This document shows positions 48,084 to 56,683 of a stretch of 64,000 nucleotides of DNA, in pieces. Where the stretch lies: contig NC_014722.1 in assembly GCF_000198775.1 (NCBI RefSeq), positions 2,486,080-2,550,079 of the forward strand. Reading direction: 5' to 3'. A program made the position numbers and the translations under genes. The notes under the pieces are model-generated. The model saw only the letters and a list, made by a program, of their open reading frames with translations. It ran no database searches and was not told the DNA's origin. Within the stretch, counting starts at the first letter, position 1; every line of letters begins with the position of its first letter. The stretch is from Mycetohabitans rhizoxinica HKI 454. Its GTDB lineage: Bacteria > Pseudomonadota > Gammaproteobacteria > Burkholderiales > Burkholderiaceae.

Positions 48084-48887
48084 TTAGAACGCGGGCAGGA
48101 TCGCGCCCTTGAATTGCGTCTCGAGGAACTTGCGAATGTCGTCGGACTCGTACGCGGCCACCAGCTTCTTTACCCACGGCTTGTCCTTGTCCTGCACGCG
48201 CACGGCGATCAGGTTCGCATACGGTCCCTTCAGGTCTTCGACCGCGATCGCATCTCTGATCGGCGAGAGGCCGGCGCTCACTGCGTAGTTGTTATTGATC
48301 GATGCAGCAGCCAAGTCATCGAGCGAGCGCGGCATCTGCGCGGCATCTAACTCGACCAGCTTGATCTTCTTTGGATTCTCGATCACATCCAGCGGCGTCG
48401 CGTTGACGCCGTCCACACCCGCGCCGGCCTTCAGCTTGATGATCCCGTATTTCTGCAGCAGCAACAGCGCGCGGTTGCCGTTGGACGGATCATTCTGGAT
48501 ACCTACTTTGGCGCCTTCCGGCAGGTCCTTCAACGACTTGAACTTCTTCGAGTAGAAGCCCATCGGCGACACATAGGTCAGGCCCACGTTTACAATCTTG
48601 TAGCCGCGCTGCTTGACCTGGCTGTCCAGGAACGGCTGGTGCTGGAAGCCGTTCGCGTCCAGGTCGCCGGCATCGAGCGCGGCATTCAGCTGCACGTAGT
48701 CATTGAATTCGATGACCTTGATCTTCAAGTTGTGCTTCGCCGCCACCTTCGCGACCTGCGCCCAAATCTGCGCGTCCGGGCCGTTCATCGTGCCCACGCG
48801 CAGCACCGGATCGGCTCGCGCAACGTTCGACAATGCAGCTGCCATCGCGATGATGGACAGCGTTTTCAGTAGTGTTCTGCGTAGCAT
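48084..48887 (-). CDS. metQ: MetQ/NlpA-family methionine-binding periplasmic protein
   Basis: The 267-residue solute-binding protein captures D/L-methionine for an ABC importer. The mature part has LRVGTMNGPDAQIWAQVAKV, NGFQHQPFLDSQVKQRGYKI and VGIQNDPSNGNRALLLL. The signal peptide (LSIIAMAAALSNVARA) has no lipobox Cys, so it should be soluble rather than a lipoprotein. AGGGGAAG precedes ATG 48887. No metN or metI lies beside it, so its transporter must be encoded elsewhere, or it is an orphan. Confidence 0.92.
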   Translation of the reverse strand: MLRRTLLKTLSIIAMAAALSNVARADPVLRVGTMNGPDAQIWAQVAKVAAKHNLKIKVIEFNDYVQLNAALDAGDLDANGFQHQPFLDSQVKQRGYKIVNVGLTYVSPMGFYSKKFKSLKDLPEGAKVGIQNDPSNGNRALLLLQKYGIIKLKAGAGVDGVNATPLDVIENPKKIKLVELDAAQMPRSLDDLAAASINNNYAVSAGLSPIRDAIAVEDLKGPYANLIAVRVQDKDKPWVKKLVAAYESDDIRKFLETQFKGAILPAF

Positions 48888-49015
48888 GGATACTTCCCCT
48901 CGATTTTGAGAACGCGATGGTCGCATGGCTACACCGATGAAGTGAACTACCGAATACGCATACGCTTATGCTTTTACGGAAAAATCACCGAAGCACCATC
49001 CGATGGGGAGCTAGC

Positions 49016-49684
49016 CTAGTCGAGCAACAGCTTGATATCGTGCACCCACGGCCCGGGCCCTTGGCCATCTCGCGCGTACAGGCGCAGCTTGCCGGCAGGA
49101 TCAAACACGTAGCTCGCGGCAGTGTGGTCCACCGTGTAATCGGCACCGTCCTTGCCCGGCACTTTCGCGGAGTACACGCGAAACGACTTGGTCACCTTTA
49201 ACAACTGCGTCTCGTTGGCAGGACGCAGGCCGATGAACGACGGATGGAACGCCGCGACATACTGTGCGAGCAGCGGCGCACTGTCGCGCTGCGGGTCGAG
49301 CGTGACGAACAGCACCTGCACGCGTTTTGCCTGGTCGCCCAATTGCTGCATCGCTTGCGCAAGTTCGGCCATCGTCGTCGGGCACACATCCGGGCAGTGC
49401 AGGTAGCCGAAGAACAGCACCACCACCTTACCTTTGAAATCGGCCAGCGTGCGGACGTGGCCGTTGGTATCAGCAAGCGCGAAGTCGGTGCCGAGCTGGC
49501 TCGCGCCGGTGATGTCGACGTTCTTGAACGCCGGCTTGTCGCCGCAGCCACCCAAGGCGAGCGCCGTGCCGGCCACGACCGCGGCCACCGCGCGCCGCAA
49601 CCCACCATGGCTCGCGCGAGCCGCTTCGCGTGGACCGGATACCGCCCGGGCCACCGCCAGATGGAAAAAAGCGCGCGCCGACAT
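49016..49684 (-). CDS. SCO1/SenC copper chaperone for cytochrome oxidase
   Basis: The 222-residue lipoprotein (lipobox LALGGC) delivers copper to the CuA site of subunit II. The thioredoxin fold shows the copper-binding CPDVCP and the distant His of DYTVDHTAASYVF. ATG 49684 overlaps the ctaB stop by one base; a TTG start at 49699 is less likely. It is last in the ctaA-ctaB-sco unit. Confidence 0.93.
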   Translation of the reverse strand: MSARAFFHLAVARAVSGPREAARASHGGLRRAVAAVVAGTALALGGCGDKPAFKNVDITGASQLGTDFALADTNGHVRTLADFKGKVVVLFFGYLHCPDVCPTTMAELAQAMQQLGDQAKRVQVLFVTLDPQRDSAPLLAQYVAAFHPSFIGLRPANETQLLKVTKSFRVYSAKVPGKDGADYTVDHTAASYVFDPAGKLRLYARDGQGPGPWVHDIKLLLD

Positions 49685-50589
49685 CAGAAACCGATCCAAC
49701 TGCGCACGTAGTGGTCAATCAGCAACGCGACGAACAACAGCGACAAATAGACAATCGAATAACGAAATGTCTTACGCGCGATCTCGTCCGAATAGTCGCG
49801 ATACATTTTCCACACGTAGCTCAGGAACAATACGCCGAGCACGACCGCGCTGGCGAGGTACAGCACCCCGCTCATATCGGAGACGAACGGCATCAGCGTG
49901 ACGGCGAACAGCACGAGCGTGTACAACAGGATATGCAGCGCGGTGAAGCGCACGCCATGGGTGACGGGCAGCATCGGCAACTTCGCGCTCTCGTAGTCCT
50001 GGCGACGATACAACGCTAGCGCCCAGAAATGCGGCGGCGTCCAGACGAAGATGATCAGCACGAGGATCCATGCGTCACCCGGCACCGCGCCCTGCACCGC
50101 CGCCCAACCCAACGCGGGCGGCATCGCGCCCGAGGCGCCACCAATCACGATGTTCTGCGGCGTGGCGGGCTTTAGCAGCATCGTATAGATAACCGCGTAG
50201 CCGATGAACGTCGCGAACGTCAGCCACATCGTCAACGCGTTCGTGAACGTATATAGCGTCCACATGCCCAACCCACCCAGCACCGCGGAAAAGGTCAGGA
50301 TTTGTGCCGGCGTGATCTCGCCGCGTGCCGAGGGGCGCCATGCGGTACGCCGCATCCTCGCGTCGATACGTTGCTCGACCAGGCAATTGATTGCGAACGC
50401 CGCGCCAGCGAACAGCCAGATGCCAATCGTGCCGCCGACCAGCTTCTGCCACGGCACCATGCCGGGCGTGGACAAAAACATGCCGATCACCGCGCAGAAC
50501 ACGGCGAGTTGGGTGACACGCGGCTTGGTCAACGCAAAATACTGTGCGATGCGGCTGCCGGACAAGGGACGAAGCGTGGTACTGTCCAT
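49684..50589 (-). CDS. ctaB: Protoheme IX farnesyltransferase
   Basis: The 301-residue polytopic enzyme adds a farnesyl tail to heme b, making heme O for terminal oxidases. The prenyltransferase motif [19 protein letters not shown] and the second motif [14 protein letters not shown] are present with about nine helices. ATG 50589 gives the usual start; it follows ctaA by seven bases. It works with ctaA in heme A supply. Confidence 0.95.
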   Translation of the reverse strand: MDSTTLRPLSGSRIAQYFALTKPRVTQLAVFCAVIGMFLSTPGMVPWQKLVGGTIGIWLFAGAAFAINCLVEQRIDARMRRTAWRPSARGEITPAQILTFSAVLGGLGMWTLYTFTNALTMWLTFATFIGYAVIYTMLLKPATPQNIVIGGASGAMPPALGWAAVQGAVPGDAWILVLIIFVWTPPHFWALALYRRQDYESAKLPMLPVTHGVRFTALHILLYTLVLFAVTLMPFVSDMSGVLYLASAVVLGVLFLSYVWKMYRDYSDEIARKTFRYSIVYLSLLFVALLIDHYVRSWIGF

Positions 50590-50596
50590 TCGTGAA

Positions 50597-51706
50597 TCAC
50601 GCGGTGACAGCGCTCGATGACGCCGACGAGGCGACAACGGTGCGGCTGGAGGCAATGCGCCAGTTTAACATGACAACGAGCAACAGCAGGATCGCCGCGC
50701 CGCCGTTGTGCGCGACGGCAACGGGCAGCGGCCATTGCAGCACAATGGTGGACAAGCCGGTCAAGAACTGCAGCACGACGACCGCCAGCACGCCGTCGGC
50801 AAGCCGTGTCAGTCCCTTCAAGCGCCGTATGCGCCACGCCCATCCGAGCAGATAGGCAAGCACGACCATCGCGAATGTGCGATGCGTCCAGTGAATCGCC
50901 ACGAGTGCGTCCTGCGTAATCACCTCGCCATTGGCATTCAGGCCGAGGGCCCGCCACAAGTGAAATCCCTGTGCGAAGTCCATTGGCGGCACCCATTGTC
51001 CGTTACAGGTCGGAAAGTCGGTGCACGCGAGCACGGCGTAATTTGTGCTCACCCAGCCACCGAGCGCAATCTGCACGATCACCAGCACAAGCGCGATAAG
51101 CGCGGCCGCAAAACCGCGGCCGGTAGCCGGCTCCCGCTGTGGTGCCGGCGTCATGCGCGCAGCGAACAAGCCGAGCGCCGCCAGCAGCCCAAGGCCAAGC
51201 AGCAAGTGCATGGTCACGATTACCGGCTGCAGCTTCAACGTCACGGTCCACGCGCCGAATGCCCCCTGCACCAGCACCAACGCCAGCAATGCGGTCGGCC
51301 ACCACGGCGAAGCCGGCAAAGGCTGGCCACGCCAGCGCCGAATCCATGCGATCCCGGTCATCAGCACGATCAACAGCCCGATGGCCATCGCAAAATAGCG
51401 GTGGATCATCTCAATCCAGGCCTTCATCACGCTAACCGGTCCGCTCGGCATCGCCGCATAGGCGGCAGCGATCGACGCATGTGCGGCAAACGGCGACGAA
51501 CTTGCATAGCAACCAGGCCAATCCGGACAGCCCAGGCCCGAGTCGGTCAAGCGCGTAAAGGCGCCGAACATCACCAGATCCAGCGTCAAGAACATCGTTA
51601 GCCAGGCAAGCTTGCGATAGCGGTCCGAGCGCACCCGCCACAGGATCCAGCCCAGAGGCAACAGCGCGAGCGCCGCGCCGATGAGCGCAAGTTCAACGAC
51701 AAACAT
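50597..51706 (-). CDS. ctaA: Heme A synthase (COX15)
   Basis: The 369-residue membrane enzyme oxidises heme O to heme A. Eight helices, the His ligands in [16 protein letters not shown] and [11 protein letters not shown], and the [11 protein letters not shown] motif agree with the COX15 family. It sits between the redoxin-like gene and ctaB in the same direction. Confidence 0.95.
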   Translation of the reverse strand: MFVVELALIGAALALLPLGWILWRVRSDRYRKLAWLTMFLTLDLVMFGAFTRLTDSGLGCPDWPGCYASSSPFAAHASIAAAYAAMPSGPVSVMKAWIEMIHRYFAMAIGLLIVLMTGIAWIRRWRGQPLPASPWWPTALLALVLVQGAFGAWTVTLKLQPVIVTMHLLLGLGLLAALGLFAARMTPAPQREPATGRGFAAALIALVLVIVQIALGGWVSTNYAVLACTDFPTCNGQWVPPMDFAQGFHLWRALGLNANGEVITQDALVAIHWTHRTFAMVVLAYLLGWAWRIRRLKGLTRLADGVLAVVVLQFLTGLSTIVLQWPLPVAVAHNGGAAILLLLVVMLNWRIASSRTVVASSASSSAVTA

Positions 51707-51747
51707 GGCAATTCTGTATGGACTTCATGGAAAGGTGGTCCGCCCGT

Positions 51748-52428
51748 TTAACCGATTCTCGACCATTTGAGCAGTTTGGTCAGGTCATGCTTGATTCGCG
51801 ACGGATCCGGATCATGCGGAAAGCGCATCATCAAGTTCCCGTTCGGGTCGACCAAGTAAAGGTGTGAAGCGATCGAATCACTGGCCAAATCCGGATCGGG
51901 CGGCAACCACGCGGCGACCTGCGCCGGCGGCACGATGAGCTTGCGCGTGTCTGGATACGCGTTGGCGACACGCTCCGGTATCGCGCCGTCGTCGGTCCGC
52001 AGCCATACAGTCAGTACTCGCTCACGTTCAGCGCCCTGCGTCGCGCGCACCTGCCGCATGAAGTACAGCTTCTTCGCACAGGCGTCATCGCAAGCGCTCG
52101 GATCGACTGAAATCAACAGCCACTGACCTTTCAGCGAATCGAGCCGCATCGGATGACCGGTTTCGTCGCGCACGACGAGATTGTCCGGAATCGGCCGCTG
52201 CGGCTGGATCAATTGGCCGTAGCTAACCGAGCCGCCAGTGGGCTTGAACACGTAGTACATCAAGTACGACGCGATGACGGGCGCGGCACAAACCGCGGCC
52301 AGCAGCAGCAGCATCCACCGCGCGCGCTGTCTGACGCGGCGGGATGCGGGCACGCCAGTGGCCATCGGGCCGGCATGGCGCGTACCCGGTACGTCGAGAT
52401 CGGGTTTCGATCGAGAAGAATCCGTCAA
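51748..52428 (-). CDS. Membrane-anchored thioredoxin-fold (SCO-like) protein of the oxidase cluster
   Basis: The 226-residue protein has one N-terminal helix (WMLLLLAAVCAAPVIASYLM) and a periplasmic thioredoxin-like domain with LKGQWLLISVDPSACDDACA (Cys-x3-Cys) and SHLYLVDPNGNLMMRF. It is a regular member of the oxidase cluster between surf1 and ctaA in Burkholderiales; a copper or redox assembly role is likely, but unproven. The start is TTG 52428, an unusual codon, supported by AAGGAG seven bases upstream. Confidence 0.85.
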   Translation of the reverse strand: MTDSSRSKPDLDVPGTRHAGPMATGVPASRRVRQRARWMLLLLAAVCAAPVIASYLMYYVFKPTGGSVSYGQLIQPQRPIPDNLVVRDETGHPMRLDSLKGQWLLISVDPSACDDACAKKLYFMRQVRATQGAERERVLTVWLRTDDGAIPERVANAYPDTRKLIVPPAQVAAWLPPDPDLASDSIASHLYLVDPNGNLMMRFPHDPDPSRIKHDLTKLLKWSRIG

Positions 52429-52506
52429 CGCTACACTCCTTCACACTTCATTCACGACATCGGTTGGCACGCGACTATGCGTTGCATGTGCCACCACCAC
52501 AGTCAC

Positions 52507-52540
52507 GCACACACACATACATACGTACATACATACGCAT
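52507..52540. repeat. CA/CATA microsatellite between surf1 and the redoxin gene
   Basis: Five CA units run into CATACATACGTACATACATACG-type tetranucleotide repeats with one interruption. It lies just behind the surf1 stop, and the whole 135-bp gap holds no gene. Such low-complexity DNA stands out against the GC-rich surroundings. Confidence 0.85.
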
Positions 52541-52563
52541 GCACAATACGCGCCAACGTGGGA

Positions 52564-53280
52564 TCAAGCCTGGGCGTCGTTGCCGCCCCGAGCGGCGCGC
52601 CGCGCCGCATAGAGCCCGAAGACAAGCGCCGCCAACGCCATACCCCACCACTGCACCATATAGCCGTAGTTGCGCTCGACGCCGGTATTCGGCGCCGGCC
52701 AGTCACGCACCAGCCCGTCCGCCGTGTCGTTGGTCTGTTGCAGCACGAATGGCTCCAGCGGCAAACCAGTCTCCGCTGCGTACGATGCCACATCCAGGTT
52801 TTGGCGGATCGACTGGTGCGGCGTCGACCCACCTTGTCCAAGCTCAAACGCGCGCGACGCGTCTGCCCGAGCGACGCCTTCGATCGTCACAACGCCGGAC
52901 GGCGTGCGATAGGGCGCGATCACACTACGCTGCTGCGCGTTGCGAGGCAGCCAACCCCGATTGACCAGCACGTAGCCGCCTGCCTCCAGCTTCAACGGCG
53001 TAACGACGTAGAAACCAGGCTGGTCGTTATGCAACCGATTGTCCAGATAGACCGTCGAGTCCGGTACGAACCGGCCGCGCGCCACGACGCGGTGGAACTC
53101 GACATCCGCCAGGGCTGTGCGAGCGTTTAGCGGTATCGGGCTCGCATGCTCGAACCGCTCGATACGCGCCTGCAGCGCCTCTTTCTGGTGCGCGCGGTCG
53201 CGCTGCCAGAAACCGAGTCGCACCGTGACCGCGACAACGATCAGCACAGCCAACGCGGGCCAAAAGCGAATTTTCAGCAT
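52564..53280 (-). CDS. SURF1-family cytochrome oxidase assembly protein
   Basis: The 238-residue protein has an N-terminal and a C-terminal helix around a periplasmic domain. Typical parts are VRLGFWQRDRAHQKEALQAR, GFYVVTPLKLEAGGYVLVNRG and NYGYMVQWWGMALAAL. SURF1 helps place heme A in subunit I. It is divergent from the DUF2909 gene, about 70 bp apart. Confidence 0.93.
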   Translation of the reverse strand: MLKIRFWPALAVLIVVAVTVRLGFWQRDRAHQKEALQARIERFEHASPIPLNARTALADVEFHRVVARGRFVPDSTVYLDNRLHNDQPGFYVVTPLKLEAGGYVLVNRGWLPRNAQQRSVIAPYRTPSGVVTIEGVARADASRAFELGQGGSTPHQSIRQNLDVASYAAETGLPLEPFVLQQTNDTADGLVRDWPAPNTGVERNYGYMVQWWGMALAALVFGLYAARRAARGGNDAQA

Positions 53281-53349
53281 GCGGGCTCAGCTCCGCCGGA
53301 CACGGAACGTGGTGAGATAATAGTGGAACAGTCTTTTCCGGCCTTCTTC

Positions 53350-53559
53350 ATGCATATCCTCGTTGCCATCGCGTTCGCGCTAATCATCGCCAGCATGGCG
53401 TCAGCCCTATACTTTATGATGCACGATCGCGGCAAGACCAAGCGGATGGTATGGTCGCTCGTCACCCGCGTCGGTCTATCCATCGCGTTATTTCTGTTCA
53501 TCCTTTTCGCGCATTGGATGGGCTGGATACAGGCCACTGGCATTCCATACGGACGCTAA
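53350..53559 (+). CDS. DUF2909 twin-transmembrane protein
   Basis: The 69-residue protein has two helices (ILVAIAFALIIASMASALYF and VGLSIALFLFILFAHWMGW) joined by the basic loop HDRGKTKRMVWSLVTR, the DUF2909 pattern. It sits between surf1 and the oxidase genes in many Burkholderiales, so a link to oxidase assembly is inferred. No clear ribosome site precedes ATG 53350. Confidence 0.85.
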   Translation: MHILVAIAFALIIASMASALYFMMHDRGKTKRMVWSLVTRVGLSIALFLFILFAHWMGWIQATGIPYGR

Positions 53560-53583
53560 ATTTTGTCATGTCCCGCACAAAGC

Positions 53584-53614
53584 AAAACGCCGCCCTCGCT
53601 GAGGGCGGCGTTTT
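53584..53614. terminator. Bidirectional rho-independent terminator between DUF2909 and ctaE
   Basis: AAAACGCCGCCCTC and GAGGGCGGCGTTTT form a 14-pair stem with a three-base loop. With A-runs and T-runs on both sides it can end the converging transcripts of the DUF2909 gene and of the cytochrome oxidase operon. Confidence 0.93.
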
Positions 53615-53627
53615 GTCGCAGTAGCCA

Positions 53628-54485
53628 CTACATCCAGTAGACCACCACATACAGTCCGAGCCAAACGACATCAACGAAGTGCCAGTACCACGCGGCGCCT
53701 TCAAACGCGAAATGATGATCGGGTTTGAAGTGTCCGCGGATCAGTCGTACCAACACAACGGCCAACATCAACGCGCCCATCGTCACGTGAAAACCGTGAA
53801 ACCCGGTCAGCAGAAAAAACGTCGAGCCGTAGACGCCAGAGGTCAACTTCAGGTTCAACTCGTTGTACGCGTGAAAATACTCATAGCCTTGCATGAACAA
53901 GAAGATCACACCGAGCAGCACCGTCGCGGCCAGCCACACGATTGCCTTGTTCCGATGATCGTCGCGCAACGCATGATGCGCGACCGTCAACGTCGCGCCG
54001 GACGTCAGCAGCAACGCAGTATTGATCGTTGGAATGGGCCACGGCTGCATCGACTTAAAGTGCGCCACCAGGTTGGACGGACCATTGTTCGGCCACACCG
54101 CCGAAAAATCAGGCCATATCAACTTCGCATCCAGGTTACCGAGGTCTTGCAGCGCGAACTGCCGGGCATAAAACAACGCACCAAAGAATGCGCCAAAGAA
54201 CATTACTTCGGAAAAGATGAACCAGCTCATGCTCCACCGATACGACGTGTCGACGCGCTTGCCATACATGCCAGTCTCGGACTCGCCGATCGAGTCGCCG
54301 AACCAGTGCCACAACACAAATAACAACCAAGCGAGACCGAGTGCAAACGTCAGTGACGCGAACGGCACACCGTTAATCCAGCCGGCGAGCGAGCCGAGCA
54401 TGGCCAACAAGCCCATCGCCGCAGCTATCGGATGCTGCGACGGATTCGGTATGAAGTAATACGGGCTCTCGTTTTGTCCGCTCAT
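53628..54485 (-). CDS. ctaE: Cytochrome c oxidase subunit III
   Basis: The 285-residue seven-helix subunit stabilises the oxidase. It includes MSWFIFSEVMFFGAFFGALF, ALLLTSGATLTVAHHAL and the C-terminal GAAWYWHFVDVVWLGLYVVV. GGAGAATCAATC precedes ATG 54485. It is last of the oxidase structural genes and ends at a bidirectional terminator. Confidence 0.96.
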   Translation of the reverse strand: MSGQNESPYYFIPNPSQHPIAAAMGLLAMLGSLAGWINGVPFASLTFALGLAWLLFVLWHWFGDSIGESETGMYGKRVDTSYRWSMSWFIFSEVMFFGAFFGALFYARQFALQDLGNLDAKLIWPDFSAVWPNNGPSNLVAHFKSMQPWPIPTINTALLLTSGATLTVAHHALRDDHRNKAIVWLAATVLLGVIFLFMQGYEYFHAYNELNLKLTSGVYGSTFFLLTGFHGFHVTMGALMLAVVLVRLIRGHFKPDHHFAFEGAAWYWHFVDVVWLGLYVVVYWM

Positions 54486-54572
54486 GATTGATTCTCCACT
54501 TCAGTCCAGTTCTTTCTTGATGCAGGCCCTGTCTTGTCCGCAATCATCTACAACCGACACCGGCTGGCGCGA

Positions 54573-54794
54573 TTAAATGCTCGGCTGTGTCACGAAGTGA
54601 ACGACCACCAGCAAGATCCCGATGAACACCGCAGCGCAAACGAAGCCTGCAATAATCACATGCAGCGGGTTCAGGCTCGCGAAATCGCGTTCATGCTCCT
54701 TGCCCTTGCGTACACCAAAAAACGACCATAGCACCGCCCGCATCGATCGGATAACACTCGCGACGGCACTCAAATTCTTGGGCCGATCAGGCAT
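54573..54794 (-). CDS. DUF2970 membrane protein
   Basis: The 73-residue protein has the DUF2970 pattern: SVIRSMRAVLWSFFGVRKG, LNPLHVIIAGFVCAAVFIG and one or two helices. It is a regular small member of the oxidase cluster between assembly genes and ctaE, role unknown. ATG 54794 has GGGAGGACGG upstream; a start at 54815, overlapping the preceding stop as ATGA, would add seven residues. Confidence 0.88.
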   Translation of the reverse strand: MPDRPKNLSAVASVIRSMRAVLWSFFGVRKGKEHERDFASLNPLHVIIAGFVCAAVFIGILLVVVHFVTQPSI

Positions 54795-54811
54795 GACCGT
54801 CCTCCCGTCTT

Positions 54812-54946
54812 TCATGGGATTAGATGCTTGAGCACGACACTCACAAAGAAGACGGCAACAATTGCGATCAAAATAGCCAGCAACCGAAAGTTGGCCGCAC
54901 GTTGCTGGGCTGGTGTTCGTCTTTTTTGTAAATCCGTTCGCATCAT
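54812..54946 (-). CDS. Cytochrome oxidase small assembly protein
   Basis: The 44-residue product reads MMRTDLQKRRTPAQQRAANF and then one helix (LLAILIAIVAVFFVSVVLK). In Burkholderiales a small single-helix protein of this kind lies between ctaD and ctaG. Here its stop overlaps the next gene (DUF2970) and no ctaG (Cox11) follows. Either ATG at 54946 or 54943 may start it. Confidence 0.75.
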   Translation of the reverse strand: MMRTDLQKRRTPAQQRAANFRLLAILIAIVAVFFVSVVLKHLIP

Positions 54947-55018
54947 TTGACGGCCCTGGCGCACGCCAGGGCCTCCTATCACAATAACAGCACGCTAGCC
55001 TCGATTACCGTCCGGTGC

Positions 55019-56629
55019 TCATTTGACCGTCGGCGGCATTTCGAACGTATGGAATGGCGCCGGACTCGGCACTGTCCACTCAAGCCCCGTTGCACCATCC
55101 CATGGTTTGTCGTCCGCTTTCACGTGTTCGCCATGACCACGGTACGTAGGCAACGCAACCGCCAACAGGAAGTACACCTGTGCAAGTCCAAAGCCAAACG
55201 CACCGATCGTCGCAATTTGGTTGAAATCGGTGAACTGAGCCGGATAGTCAGCGTAGCGGCGCGGCATACCGGCCAGCCCGAGGAAATGCATCGGGAAAAA
55301 CGTGAGGTTGAAGAAGATCATCGACGCCCAGAAATGGATCTTTCCACGTGTCTCGTTATACATCCAGCCGGTCCACTTTGGCGACCAGTAATACCATCCG
55401 GCAAACAGCGCGAACAGTGAGCCGGCAACAAGTACGTAATGGAAGTGCGCGACCACGTAATACGTGCCATGAAGCGGAACATCGAGCGGCGCCATCGACA
55501 GGATCAATCCGGTAAAGCCGCCCATCGTGAACACGAAGATGAAGCCGATTGCGAACAGCATCGGCGTCTCAAACGAGAGCGCGCCACGCCACATCGTCGC
55601 GACCCAGTTGAACACTTTGACGCCAGTGGGCACCGCAATGAGCATCGTCGCGTACATGAAGAAGAGCTGCCCGGTGACCGGCATGCCGGTCACAAACATG
55701 TGGTGCGCCCATACCATGAACGACAGGATCGCAATCGACGCCGTTGCATACACCATCGAGCTATAGCCGAACAGTGGCTTGCGCGAGAAGGCCGGTACCA
55801 CCTGCGAGATGATCCCGAATGCCGGCAGAATCATGATATAGACTTCCGGATGACCGAAGAACCAGAAGATATGCTGATATAGCACCGGGTCACCGCCGCC
55901 GGCCGGATTGAAAAATGCCGTGCCGAAATGCCGATCAAACAACAACATCGTGATCGCGCCGGCCAGTACCGGCATCACTGCGATCAACAAGAATGCGGTG
56001 ATCAGCCAGGTCCAGCAGAACATCGGCATTTTCATCAGCGTCATGCCAGGCGCGCGCATGTTCAAAATCGTCACGATGATGTTGATCGCGCCCATGATCG
56101 ACGACGCACCCATGATGTGCACCGCAAAGATGCCCAGGTCCATGCCCGGCCCCATTTGCACTGACAGCGGCGCATACAACGTCCAGCCCGCGGCGGTCGC
56201 GCCGCCCGGCGAGAAAAACGAGCCGACCAGCAGTACCGCGGCAACCGGCAGCAGCCAGAAGCTGAAGTTATTCATCCGCGCAAACGCCATGTCAGCCGCG
56301 CCGATTTGCAACGGCACCATCCAGTTCGCAAAGCCAACAAATGCCGGCATGATCGCGCCGAACACCATGATCAGCCCGTGCATCGTCGTGAGTTGGTTGA
56401 AGAACTCGGGCCGCATAATCTGCAGGCCGGGTTCAAACAACTCCGCACGGATCAGCAGCGCCATCACCCCGCCCGACAAAAACATCACGAACGAGAAAAT
56501 CAGGTACAGCGTGCCGATGTCCTTGTGGTTGGTTGCGAACAACCAGCGCCGCCAGCCATGCGGATAATCGTGCGCATGGTCGTGTGCGTGATCGTGACCT
56601 GCCGCGACGTCGTGTCCGATCGTTGGCAT
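55019..56629 (-). CDS. ctaD: Cytochrome c oxidase subunit I
   Basis: The 536-residue subunit carries heme a, heme a3 and CuB and reduces oxygen. His84 in TTMHGLIMVFG, FWFFGHPEVYIMILP with the His-Tyr pair, VWAHHMFVTG and HFHYVLVAG provide the ligands. A His/Asp-rich N-terminal extension (GHDHAHDHAHDYPHG) might bind metal. GGAGAAGTGTT precedes ATG 56629. It follows ctaC by 54 bp. Confidence 0.97.
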   Translation of the reverse strand: MPTIGHDVAAGHDHAHDHAHDYPHGWRRWLFATNHKDIGTLYLIFSFVMFLSGGVMALLIRAELFEPGLQIMRPEFFNQLTTMHGLIMVFGAIMPAFVGFANWMVPLQIGAADMAFARMNNFSFWLLPVAAVLLVGSFFSPGGATAAGWTLYAPLSVQMGPGMDLGIFAVHIMGASSIMGAINIIVTILNMRAPGMTLMKMPMFCWTWLITAFLLIAVMPVLAGAITMLLFDRHFGTAFFNPAGGGDPVLYQHIFWFFGHPEVYIMILPAFGIISQVVPAFSRKPLFGYSSMVYATASIAILSFMVWAHHMFVTGMPVTGQLFFMYATMLIAVPTGVKVFNWVATMWRGALSFETPMLFAIGFIFVFTMGGFTGLILSMAPLDVPLHGTYYVVAHFHYVLVAGSLFALFAGWYYWSPKWTGWMYNETRGKIHFWASMIFFNLTFFPMHFLGLAGMPRRYADYPAQFTDFNQIATIGAFGFGLAQVYFLLAVALPTYRGHGEHVKADDKPWDGATGLEWTVPSPAPFHTFEMPPTVK

Positions 56630-56683
56630 AACACTTCTCCTAAAACAAATTCCGGGGCCGAATCAACGGTTGCATGCGGGACA

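Noticed and set aside
48888..49015. Methionine riboswitch upstream of metQ
   Set aside because: The 128-bp leader shows no recognisable SAM-riboswitch core by eye.
50708..51601. Plus-strand frame opposite ctaA
   Set aside because: Shadow frame without start site or homology features.
52153..53130. Plus-strand frame across redoxin, microsatellite and surf1
   Set aside because: It translates the repeat as His/Thr-rich filler and overlaps two good genes.
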